This document shows, in pieces, positions 9,198 through 19,135 of a stretch of DNA of 64,000 bases. The DNA is taken from the NCBI GenBank assembly GCA_017893485.1, contig CM030358.1, positions 249,365,073 through 249,429,072 on the forward strand, read 5' to 3'. The position numbers were made by a program, and so were the translations under genes. Source of the stretch: Hemerocallis citrina. Its lineage: Eukaryota; Streptophyta; Magnoliopsida; Asparagales; Asphodelaceae. Numbering within the stretch: position 1 is the stretch's first letter; the number at the start of each line of letters is the position of its first letter. The notes beneath the pieces were generated by a model. The model was not told the DNA's origin. It saw nothing but the letters and a program-made list of their open reading frames with translations, and made no database searches.

Positions 9198-10340
9198 GAC
9201 CTGTATAGAACAAGTACCCAATTCCTCGAATCGATAATTTGTTCGACCGTCTACAAGGAGTAGCTGTATTCTTCAAGATAGACTTACGGTCAGGGTATCA
9301 CCAAGTCCGAGTGAAAGAAGAGGATGTGCACAAGACGACTTTCCGGACCAGGCATGGTCACTATGAGTTTCTAGTCATGCCATTTGGAGTCACAAATGCA
9401 CCGGCTGTTTTCATGGACATGATGAACAGAGTTCTGCGGCCTTTCATCGATTCCTTTGTCTTTGTATTCATTGACGATATATTGGTATATTCCAAGTCAG
9501 AGAAGGAGCATGCCGAGCATTTAGCAGAGGTTCTGAAGAAGCTACAGGAGCATCAGCTATATGCGAAGTTGTCCAAATGTGACTTCTGGAAAACCGAAGT
9601 CGCCTTCCTCGGTCATATCCTTTCTGAGGAGGAAGTGGCTACCGACCCGCAAAAAATTAAAGCCGTGAAAGATTGGCCAAGCCCGACCACAGTGAAAGAG
9701 ATCAGGAGCTTTCTGGGTTTAACTGGATGATACAGACGGTTCATTCAGGATTACGCCCAGCTAGCTGTGCCACTCACAGGGCTCACAAGGAGGAATGTGA
9801 GTTTCAAATGGCCGGAACAGTGTGAAGCTAGTTTCCAAGAGTTGAAGGAAAGGTTGACTACCGCTCCCATTTTAGCGTTGCCAGGGGCAGGAGTCGACTA
9901 TGATATCTACAGCGATGCTTCCCATCGTGGATTGAGCTGTGTGCTGATACAGGAGGGAAATATAATAGCTTGTGGTTCTAGGAAACTGAGAACACATGAA
10001 AAGAGTTACCCAACCAATGATTTGGAGCTGGAAGCAATCATCTTTGCTTTGAAGCAGTAGAGGCATTACGTGTACGGAGAGAAGGTCAACATGTACACGG
10101 ATCACAAGAGCCTGAAATATATCTATCAGTAGAGGGACTTGAATCTGAGGCAGAAGAGATGGTTAGAAGTGTTGGAAGACATCCGACTAGAGATCAAATA
10201 CCATCCAGGCAAGGCCAATGTTGTGGCAGATGCGCTCAGCATAATGTGCAGTTTTTCTCGACTGATCACAACTCAGAAGGCATTGGTAGAGGAGCTTAAT
10301 CGAGCAGGGAATGAAGTGGTTTTGTAAGGTTTGGGAGCTT
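9198..10340 (+). pseudogene. Chromovirus pol remnant: reverse transcriptase and RNase H
   Basis: The first residues of RT are missing because the LTR at 7932-9197 interrupts it. What remains is one frame broken by in-frame stops (9728, 10058, about 10130). RT motifs are visible in order: [26 protein letters not shown], and the catalytic FIDDILVYS with both Asp intact (9473-9478). A conserved KCDFW...FLGHILS stretch follows. RNase H shows [15 protein letters not shown] and [10 protein letters not shown], then the [13 protein letters not shown] tether. The sequence is close to the Tekay/Del branch of plant chromoviruses, like the pol at 50832-52796. It would copy element RNA in cytoplasmic particles if intact, but the stops rule that out here. 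Confidence 0.85.
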
Positions 10341-11793
10341 CCTTAGCCCAGTTAAGGATTCAACCTACCTTGAGAAACAGAATTATCGACGTTCAGAAGG
10401 AAGATCCATAGATCCAAAAGATGATAGAGCAGGTTGGTGTTGGCAGATTGACAGAGTTCCAGGTAAAGGATGCAGTACTGTGGTATAGCGAGCCGCTGTG
10501 TGCCAGATCTAACGAAACTAAAGGAGAGTATTCTTCAGGAAGCACATGCTACTTTGTTGTCCGTACATCCAGGGAGTACCAAGATGTACAAGGATATAAA
10601 GCTATACTTCTGGTGGCCAGGGATGAAGCGTGATGTAGCCGAGTTTGTTGCCAAGTGTGCAGTTTGTCAGCAAGTCAAAGCAGAAAATCAGAAGCCCGGT
10701 GGTTTGTTGTAGCCATTACCATCCCAGGATGGAAGTGGGATTGTATCAGCATGGATTCATCACGGGTTTACCCAAGAGTTCCAAAGGCAACGATACAATT
10801 TGGGTGATAGTGGACCGACTCACCAAATCGGCTCATTTTTTGGTAATGAAACTTACTTGGTCAATGGAAACTGGCAGAGATGTATGTGGTGAGATTGTGA
10901 AGCTCCATAGAGTCCCGCTATCAATAGTGTGACCGAGATGCGCATTTCACTTCGCACTTTTGGAGAAGTTTTCAAGCAGCTTTGGGGACAAGACTTATTT
11001 CAGTACAGCCTTTCATCCTCAAACTGATGGGCAGATTGAGAGAGTCAACAGGGTGCTAGAAGATATGTTGAGATGCTGTGTGTTGGATTTCGGTGGCAAC
11101 TGGGAGAGGCATTTAGCTCTTGTGGAATTTACCTACAATAACAGTTTTCAAGGCAAGCATTGGGATGGCGCCGTATGAAGGCTCTATATGGAAGGAAGTG
11201 CAGGACACCGGTTTTGTTAGTATTGAAGGTGGGAGAGTGGCAGTTGTATGGACCAGAGATTGTGCAGCAAATCTCAGAAAAGATCGAGCTGATCAGAAGA
11301 GGTTGGGTCAATGCACAGAGCAGGCGAAGAGTTATGCCGACAACAGGAGGAGAGACCTGGAGTTTGATGAAGGTGACTATGTCTTTTGTGAAGGTGTCTC
11401 CGACAAAAATGGGTGTGATTCGGTTCGGAAAGGGGAGGAAAATTAGCCCCGAGATACATTGGATTTCTACAAGATATTGAAAGAGAATTGGGAAGAAAGC
11501 TAATCGATTAGAACAACTAGAAGAGTTGGCCCAAGTGCACAATATATTTCATATGTCCATGCGATGAGGCTATGTCCCAGATCTAAGTCATCATTTGTCA
11601 GAAGTGCCAGAAGGTTTACATCTGGATTTGAGCTATGCTGAGCGTCTAATTGAGATCATGGATCGTCGAGAAAAGGTCTGAGAAACAAGACGATACCTAT
11701 GGTCAGAGTTATTTGGAGGAACCAGTTTGTTGAGGATGCCACTTGGGAATCAGAGGAAAAGATGATGAAGAATCACCCTGAACTCTTTAACTA
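10341..11793 (+). pseudogene. Chromovirus integrase remnant with chromodomain-like tail
   Basis: Integrase is spread over three frames. The zinc-binding part keeps His-His-Cys-Cys (HATLLSVHPG ... CAVCQQ, about 10540-10670). The core shows MDxITGLPKSSKGND with a local frame change, VDRLTKSAHF, a damaged second Asp region with a stop at 10930, and HPQTDGQIERVNR with the catalytic Glu. MAPYE and YGRKCRTP follow after another frame change. Near the end, VRVIWRNQF and EDATWESEEKM (about 11700-11765) match the chromodomain tail of chromoviral integrases, thought to guide insertion to heterochromatin. The final stop lies just after HPELFN at about 11791. Confidence 0.75.
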
Positions 11794-11884
11794 AAATTTT
11801 TGTAAACTTTTCTTTTCTTCTTTGTTTTTCTTTCTCGCTCCTAAGTGTAGTTTTGGGGACGGAACTATTCTAAGGAGGGAGTGT
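11794..11884 (+). promoter_or_regulatory. 3' untranslated strip with polypurine tract
   Basis: After the pol stop, a T-rich stretch and GGGGACGGAACTATTC lead to AAGGAGGGAG (about 11873-11882), a good polypurine tract for plus-strand priming, immediately before the LTR start TGTAACACCC. Confidence 0.7.
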
Positions 11885-12450
11885 TGTAACACCCCCACAT
11901 TTTTATTTAAATTAAAAATGCATTTTTAATTTTTGCACATATGATGCACGTGCTAATTTTTATTCTCATTTTGTTACTCTCATTATCTACTTTTAGTATA
12001 CACAAGTTTTTAATTAGCATTCGTTTGATCCATGGACCTAAAGATTAAATTCTAGCCAATTAGATTAATTAAAAGAAGAACCCACTAGATTAATTAAGTT
12101 AGTAGATTTAAAATAAAAGCCCATGGGACAAGCCCATTAGTAAAATCCAAATTTAAGTTGTGCTTGACTAATACATGACAAGTTACAACTTTTTGTACAC
12201 ATTTAGAACTATAGAAAATGTATTTATTTTTGTATGTGCATGTGTGCATGTGCACACATAGAAGTGACCGGTTTTTACACTAGGGTTGGCCGAATTTGGT
12301 CAGTGGTGAAGGGGGGGTTGAGATGTGAAGGGTTGGAGCATGAAAGGTTGGGAGTTTTAGGAGTTAGAAAATGAAAGGGTTTGAGGGGGGGCAAATTAAG
12401 GAGGGAGTTATTAGGTTGAGAATTTTGCACTTTAGACCCTAACAATATCC

Positions 12451-12458
12451 TATAAATA
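12451..12458 (+). promoter_or_regulatory. TATA box of the 11885-15304 LTR
   Basis: ATCCTATAAATAGGCAC lies 566 bp into the LTR, followed by a leader containing CTCATTCCTACTTCTC and an A/G-rich tract, the same arrangement as at 43680 and 32398. Confidence 0.65.
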
Positions 12459-13416
12459 GGCACCTCATTCCTACTTCTCTTTTGTACCAAAAACAAATCA
12501 AATAAAGAGAAAGAATGAAAAAGAAAGAGAGAAAGAGAGTACTTTGGTGCTTTAGAGGCTTGCTAGGAGGAGAAGAACAAGGAAGTACTAGTGAAGCTAG
12601 GAGCTAGAAGAGATCTCATTTCATTTGTGGTTTTTCATTCTTCTTAAAGGTGGGTGATCTCTTCCTTTCTAAAGTAGAATTTGCATGCTAAATAGTTTAA
12701 ATGAGTAGTATAAGTTGAAATGTGATATATGTAAATAAAATCCATGCTAGCATAACATGCAATGATCTTGTTGAGGCTTAGTGAATAATTGTTACCATGC
12801 TAATTAAAAAGAAGAGTGCAACTAAAGAATTAATCATATGAATCATGTTAGAATGTTTGCAAATCTATGTATGTCAAATGTGTGATATGTATGAGAAATT
12901 GTTAAAGAATGTTATTTTTTTTGACATATGCTTATAGACATGATGATTAAGAAATAAAAAGAAAAGAGAAAACTAATTTTAGTTATTACCATGAAACATT
13001 TCGACATATGTTAAAATACAAATTTTTGCATGAAAGAATTCCTTTGAGATATTCATGATTGATTAAGAGACATGCTTGATTTTTTTTTATCACACAAATT
13101 TACTAGTATAATGGAGTACATGAACTAGTTGTAACAAACATGATTCTTAATTTCGAGTTTCGAGAAGAATGTAGATTTTTGTATGTAAAAAGAAAGGAAA
13201 ATCTATTTGAAAATAAAGATATATTCTAAAATAAGTTTGAACTTGTTGATTATTATTTTAAGATTTCATCTCAGTCCAAAAGAGAAGTTTATTCCAATAT
13301 CCTAAAGGATTGGATTATTGGATAAACAAGTTTTTGTTAAAAGGAACCAAATTCAGAATAGTATAAACAAAAGTATATTAATACAACACCTAACCAGAAA
13401 ATATACTTAGACTTAC

Positions 13417-13633
13417 TGGTTAGCTAGTGCACCACAGAATACAACTTGTAAGAGATCTTGGGTTTGAAACTTGATGGTCACATTTTTATTTTGATTTCAA
13501 TAAAATCCAAAACTGAATAGTTTGTATAAAATGTTTTCTATACGGTTATGACCAAAAGTCCAAATGGACTTGGTGGCTAGCCCCTTGGGCCTTGGGCGTT
13601 GCTGTGTGTCTTGGCTGACCTGGGTTCGAAACC
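13417..13633 (+). ncRNA. Pair of tRNA-like modules inside the LTR
   Basis: Module 1 has a D-arm-like TGGTTAGCTAGTG and a B-box-like GGGTTTGAAACTT (about 13460-13472). Module 2 has TGGCTAGCC (about 13573) and GGTTCGAAACC (13623-13633), one base from the Pol III B-box consensus GGTTCGANTCC. Both sit mid-LTR, about 150 bp apart, at the position of a similar pair in the LTR at 43131-46428. I cannot fold a full cloverleaf by eye, so these are promoter-like tRNA relics and not tRNA genes. Confidence 0.35.
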
Positions 13634-15304
13634 TGATCCACCCTTTTTATTTTATTTTTTGTTTTTCATCTTCAAAAGTTTTGGGACTTACTGACTTTGG
13701 GAAAAAGAAAAATATTCATTTTCCATATAAAGTTACATAAAGATTTTATTAGGAATAGTTTTAAAATTTAATCTTGTATTTTGAGAAAGTGACAAAGGAG
13801 TTGAAATAGTAAATGTGTTTTGTTTCCCAAAATTCTTATTTGAATAAATAATTCTTTTGAAGAAAAGAAAATATGTAATAAGATTCTCTTGTTATAAATA
13901 ATCCCTTTTGTTGAGTAAAAAAATGCTGGATGAGATTAAAAATTTGTGAGAATTCATATAGAGTTTTGGAAAGAAATACTATATTACTTGTTGCCTCAAT
14001 GAGATTATAAAAATATGCTTGTTTGTGATTAAGAATTTTATGTGATTAATTTCCTAAAAGAGATTTGGATTTATGCTGTAAACTCATGAAAAGAATTGTT
14101 GTCTTAGAAAGATAGTGAATGAATTGAATGAATGATGCTAAACAAGACATATACCAAGTTGTGAATAGATAAAGAATACATGGAGTTAAAGACATGATTA
14201 TTGAAGGGTGTGAATACCCATGATTCTTGTACATGAAAAATTATGATTTAGAGTTAGTAAGATCTCGGTTACCAGCACTTTTGAAAGAACAGATTTGAGA
14301 TATAATTTTGAGATAATGCCATGGAGCTATCTCGTAATTTGTGAGTAAGTCTGGTAGGGGGTAAAAATAATTCTAGGAATGATAACTCATTCATGTCTTG
14401 AACTTAAGAATTAGGTACTTAAGAGAAGTGTAGTAAACTTGGGCAAACATAAGTAGGGCACTCTATATAATCGGGCGATGTACTTCGGGACTATAGGACC
14501 AAGTTGGGCAGTGTACTCTGGGACTATGGTTGCTCTGATGGAGACGAGTTTTTAAATTCGGAACTATGCATAGTCGGGCAGATAGTTTTCGTACTCCAGT
14601 GTTTTTACGTATACCGGGGCTAGAGTGGCACTTGCGGGAGATTCGCACGACAAGGATTCTGTATAACAGTCGGGCGGTGTACTCTGGAACTGGGATCCGT
14701 ACTCGTGGAATGCCTAAACCTTGTTCCTTACTACTGGGTAGTGTCATGGCAAGGGATTGAGTCCTTTATTGTGGAGTTCGTAGGTACTTGCCCTCGGATC
14801 TATGTAGTATATGATGCCATAGAATCCGAACAAATATGCATTAGTGTCATCCTAGTATAAAATGTGTGCATTAGGCTTTAAGGCATGGCATACCCTTACA
14901 TGTTTAGCGTTGTCACAATTAACACCTTATTGTTCATTCAATTTTCTGTGATTTGGTAAAGTAATGAGATCGTTATATGTACGACATAGAGATGATAGCC
15001 AAGTATAACATTTTCGTCAGTTGTAAGTGACTGACGTGCCCACAGCTTAATATGCAGGTAATGGACTTTTTATGAAGAAGTGAAGATATTATTATGCAGT
15101 TGATGATTACATTGTTTATAGTTGTACAGGTTGTATTTTATTTCATTGTTTTATTTCTTTTATTCTTCTGCTGTGTAAACAAAATGTAAAAGAACTCTGA
15201 TGTATGTTGAAAACTTTTAAATTCCTTGTAAAATTGTACGAAGTGAAGTGTAAGATCCTGTGAAATCTCGAATTCGGTCTTATTTGGAATTCGGAGCATT
15301 TACA

Positions 15305-15583
15305 TTAACTCCCTATTCCATCTGTACATATTTTAATACGTGAATCTTGTATTTCATTTATCAGGCCATTTTTTTCCTCTTTTGTTTTGGACTCTTTATC
15401 ATGCACCGTTAATATTTGATTCTTGTTTAAGCCCAAATATTTCTTATCCATTCTAAATTATGGTGATTATTCAGTTTGAGTTTAAATATATATCCTAATT
15501 ATATTTCCCAACATCTTTTTACAGCCACCCTACATCAATTTAATCACCTCCATCTACTTTCCCCTCACCCCTCACCTCACCCC

Positions 15584-15586
<3 letters not shown>
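15305..15586. other. Spacer between LTR end and microsatellite
   Basis: AT-rich at first, then C-rich (CCCCTCACCCCTCACCTCACCCC) just before the TA tract. No frame or repeat of note. The C-rich part may be LTR sequence continuing into the 16347-17038 segment, with the MITE inserted between. Confidence 0.35.

Positions 15587-15659
<73 letters not shown>
15587..15659. repeat. AT microsatellite (left of MITE)
   Basis: About 36 AT units without interruption, directly abutting the MITE terminus at 15660. Confidence 0.95.
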
Positions 15660-15661
<2 letters not shown>

Positions 15662-16294
15662 CAATGCTCAGTTGCAAACGGGTCTGTGCAAAGGTCTGTT
15701 TGCACAGACCCGTGCAAACGGTATTGCTGGCCATTGGATCAAGTTCATCTTGATCCAATGGCAGTGATCGAGTCCGCCTATCATCCCCATTTCACTTAAG
15801 TTATGAGGGGTAATTTTGGAATTTTGTCCCTAATAACTCTTCAACTCATTCTCTCTCTCACTCACTCCCAAATTTGAACCCAGGCCGTTGTTTGGATACA
15901 ACGGCCAAGGTTATAAAAAGTACAAACCTAGACCGTTGTTTGAAACAACGACCTTTTATAACCTAGGTCGTTGTTCCCAACAATAGCCTAGGCTATAAAA
16001 TGTCGCTTTTTCAAACAACCTAGGCCGTTGTTTGGAACAATGGCCCTAGTTTCATTCAACGAGGTTGTTTGAAATAAAGACGTTTTATAACCTTGGTCGT
16101 TGTTCCAACAACGGCCTAGGCTATAAAGGCCGTTGTTTCAACAACCCCTAGGTCGTTGTTCCAAACAACGGCCGAGGTTCATTCAATGGGTGGGGCTCGA
16201 TAACGGCCTTTGGATCAAGATGAACTTGATCCAATGGCCAGCAATGTCGTTTGCACGGGTCCGTGCAAACAGACCCTTTTGCAAAGGAGCATTG

Positions 16295-16296
<2 letters not shown>
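15660..16296. mobile_element. MITE with ~95-bp inverted repeats, inserted in an AT microsatellite
   Basis: The left arm AGCAATGCTCAGTTGCAAA ... TGGCCATTGGATCAAGTTCA is matched in inverse by the right arm (16200-16296), which ends TTGCAAAGGAGCATTGCT. TA repeats lie on both sides, so the target duplication cannot be read, but a TA-type target is consistent. The arms also contain an internal palindrome, GTCTGTTTGCACAGACC. The middle (15880-16182) is an array of imperfect palindromes related to GGCCGTTGTTTGAAACAACGGCC, separated by TATAAAA spacers. No protein is encoded. Confidence 0.8.
15880..16182. repeat. Array of CCGTTGTTT...AAACAACGG palindromes
   Basis: About eight half- or full palindromes (CCGTTGTTTGGATACAACGG, CCGTTGTTTGAAACAACG, CGTTGTTCCCAACAATAG, CCGTTGTTTGGAACAATGG, CGTTGTTCCAACAACGG, CCGTTGTTTCAACAACC, CGTTGTTCCAAACAACGG) alternate with (CC)TAGGCTATAAAA-like spacers. 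Each could form a hairpin in RNA or single-stranded DNA. Confidence 0.8.
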
Positions 16297-16342
<46 letters not shown>

Positions 16343-16346
16343 TATA
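16297..16346. repeat. AT microsatellite (right of MITE)
   Basis: TA/AT repeat with one phase slip (ATAATATAT), the continuation of the tract that the MITE split. Confidence 0.9.
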
Positions 16347-17038
16347 TCATCACCAACACACCACCCTCTTTCAACTCCAAACAACCACCTTCTTCCTATC
16401 CACTTCATCTTCATACTCCCAACCAACAGCCAGCACCACCACAACCTCCTACAACCTAAACACCATCAAAACCCAACTCCTCCATCAACTTTCCAATCCG
16501 GAACCCCATCCCCTCATCACCCCTAAGCCACCATCTCCTTCATACCCGACCATCAAGCCACTACTATCAACCCAACCTCCAAGCTCCCCCCACCACCTTG
16601 CTGGCTCTCCACCTGAACAACACCACCACCACCACCTTCTCCATCACCACACCCGACCACCACCACCTCCAACACCAAATAGCCACCATCCCAACCATCT
16701 TCCACCTCCATGCTTCCTCCCCACACCTGAACACCAACACAACCAATGCCTCCACCACCCGACATCCTTTACCTCCATCCCGAACAATCTACATCACCAC
16801 CATCAACATCACCTCCATATACACCCAACAACCAAGCCAACCACCCCCATCAACCTCCATCATCTCCTTGCCTCCATCAAATCCTGCACATCATCACCTC
16901 TAAACAGCCAACCCCTTGCCGCCTCCACATCAACTTCAACACCAACACCAACTCAAGCCCGAATTGGCGACGACTCGACCCGACCCCTCGCCCTCTTCAC
17001 CATCGTTGTCATCGTCGTTGTAATCTTGCAGAAAGCGG
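16347..17038. repeat. Pro/Thr/His-codon-rich C-rich sequence, copy A
   Basis: A CCACCA/CATCACC-rich, G-poor strand. From 16397 to about 17038 it is clearly related to 26205-26870 (for example CCAACCAACAGCCACCACC, CACCTCCATATACACCC, TCTCCTTGCCTCCATCAAAT). All frames are open because stops are rare in such composition, so the 299-codon frame starting at 16210 is not evidence of a protein. It follows the split TA tract, so it may be the transcribed leader of an LTR whose TATA region is the microsatellite. It ends where the inverted arm begins (TGTTAGGTTTC). Confidence 0.6.
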
Positions 17039-17963
17039 TGTTAGGTTTCAAAGGCAATCTCAGGTTAAATACACAGCGGGAAAAATTACAAGAAAATATC
17101 AAAACCTAGCCATGAATCTATGCGAAAACCATAAATCGTGTTTCGGAGTTATACCTTAAAGATAGATTTTCTGTCTCCACAGCATGCCAATCCCAGCACT
17201 GCAATATTGTGATATCTCTATAGTATCCACACGAATGGAACAAAAAATGGCTCTCCTTCAGACACGTGGTGCTTGAGTCTGCAGGGGAGGGGATATTCCT
17301 CCTCACGATCTCACTCTATACTTTCTGTGACAGATTAAGGTTTTTCACGTGCAATCTTTTCTCAATCATATCATATATATAGGTGTAGAAAACCAACCCT
17401 AAGAGTGTAATGAGGTTTGTTGGGCTCACACTGAGCGGATGACCTGAGACAAGATTCATGTGTGGGCCTTTGTATTTTAGTCAGCTTCATTTAATCTATT
17501 AATGTCCTAACAAATTCAGGAGTCCAAGTATTACTTGGATCCGTAATGAAATTCAACTTATGAATTTAAAATCCCAATTTCGATCCATTTAAGTGTTGTG
17601 ATCGTGTAGGAAGGGGATATTCCTCTTCACGATCTCTCCCTAACTTTCTGTGACAGCTAGGGTTTTTCACATGTATCTTTTTCTCAGATACATATCATAT
17701 ATATAGGTGCAGAAAACCAACCCTAAGAGAGTAATGAGTTTGTTGGGCTCACATTGACCTGAGACAGATTTGTGTGTCGGCCTTTGAATTTTAGTCAGCT
17801 CATTTAATCTAATTAAATGTCCAACCAAATTCAGGAGTCCAAGTCTTACTTGGATCCGTAAATAAAGTCAACTTATGAATTTAAATCCCAATTTCGATCC
17901 ATTTTAAGTGTGTGACCCTATAGGTTCTCATTACGTTGACAGTATACTAAAATCTTATTCTAG
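17039..17963 (-). mobile_element. Left inverted arm with outward-facing promoter (LTR-like)
   Basis: It begins TGTTAGGTTTC and is the inverse of 25640-26204, which ends GAAACCTAACA. On the minus strand it carries a TATA region (CTATATATATGATATG), then a leader with GTGACAGAAAG and GAGAGATCGTGA. An internal direct duplication of about 325 bp repeats the TATA-to-TGGATC part (about 17285-17610 and 17610-17935). Homology with the right arm ends at about 17945, and the CACTA element enters at 17964. The two arms may be LTRs of one retrotransposon family in opposite orientation, or terminal repeats of one large element. Confidence 0.5.
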
Positions 17964-18599
17964 CACTACAAGGAATTTGACATAGTGACAAAAAAAATCC
18001 GTGGGTAAAATGCGGAAAACCGTAGATATAGCCCGTAAAACCTATACCGACGGACATATTTTTCTGTAGTTAATGATTCGTTGTACCCACGGCAAAATGC
18101 CGTCACTATAGCCTATAGCGACGGTTTTTTCACCCGTTGGACAAAACCTCGGTGTTATACCCACGGTTTCATATCCATTGGTATAGGTTTTAAGGACACC
18201 TCTTGCTTTCCTATACCCACGGTTGAAACTCCATTGCTATAGGTTTTAGTGATGGTTTTCGCATACAAATATTTAAATATATACCCATCGCTCTATACAC
18301 AATTTTTTCTTATTAATTACGTTTATGATAATTTAATATTTTCTTTTATAATATTAATCCAATTATAAACTAAATACACAATAAAATAGATAAAGTGTTT
18401 ATGAAACAAAATTAAATAAAATTAAACTTTAATCATATTAAAAATTAATGAAGTATTACAAGCATGTCAAATTACAAAATAGTTAATAACCAAATACACA
18501 ATTGAATTCATGTGTGCAGACATGAGAATCAATACTTTAAACTACGATCAACATCCAATGGTATTATAAGATAACATTCAATTGACTCCTCACTTGAGA

Positions 18600-19135
18600 T
18601 ACGACACTAACAATTTTCTTATTTTACGACAACCAGATCTTTATTGATCTTGATTCGCTTTGCAGTAATATTCTTTTAGCATCCTGCAAATCTCTTTACA
18701 GCCTTCTTCACTTCATCGTCGGCCAACACAAACTCGACTGTATTTTGAGCGAGTTCAATCATTTCTCGCTTGTTGAGAGCCCTTCACAAACAAAACAAAG
18801 CAAAAAGATCTAACTTTGGTCATCAACAAATAGTCAATATTCAGATAGCATGCAAAATGTGTCATTCGGATTCAAAAATGCCAGAGAAATGTAGATTTGC
18901 AAAGTACCTTATTCGATCGAGCATGTGCAATAGTAAATTGAGTTGGATCCTTGATGACTGGGAATGAACAATCTGCAGTCCCATCCTTGCTCTAGAAACA
19001 AAAGTATTTCATTAAGATTTAAAAGTAACCAACATAAGATTGTAAAAATAAGGTGCCACAGGCTCACCTTTTCATATACGTATAGGTTTCCATCAGGATG
19101 AGCAGCTATAAAGAACCATCACCTTCTGGTACCCG
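18600..19135 (-). pseudogene. Captured gene fragment with three exon-like pieces
   Basis: On the minus strand, AAHPDGNLYVYEK ends at a GTGAGC donor (about 19068). The next piece follows a TTTGTTTCTAG acceptor and reads SKDGTADCSFPVIKD, then PTQFTIAHARSNK, ending at GTACTT (18908-18992). The third reads ALNKREMIELAQNTVEF, then VLADDEVKKAVKRF, and stops after AGC (about 18680-18781). Codon-like composition and splice-like borders mark it as a piece of a former gene. The join between the second and third pieces is off by one base, so it is not functional. I do not recognise the parent gene. Capture of host gene pieces by CACTA elements is well known. Confidence 0.4.

Larger units (their letters stand above)
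11885..15304 (+). mobile_element. 3' LTR of the decayed chromovirus (about 3.4 kb)
   Basis: It starts TGTAACACCC after the polypurine tract and ends ...GGAATTCGGAGCATTTACA. The last 120 bp (TCCTTGTAAAATTGTACGAAG ... TTTGGAATTCGG) match the ends of the LTRs at 43131-46428 and 20117-23322, so these are one family. A TATA box lies at 12451 with a leader rich in AAAGAGAAAG after it. The interior has two tRNA-like modules (13417-13472 and 13560-13633) and a GGGC(A/G)(G/A)TGTACTCTGG repeat at 14470-14700. No 5' partner LTR is visible, so the element is 5'-truncated. Confidence 0.8.

Noticed and set aside
16210..17109. 299-codon Pro/Thr/His-rich frame
   Set aside because: It begins in a MITE, crosses a TA microsatellite and runs through C-rich low-complexity DNA where stops are rare in every frame. 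The related copy at 26205-26870 does not keep the same frame.
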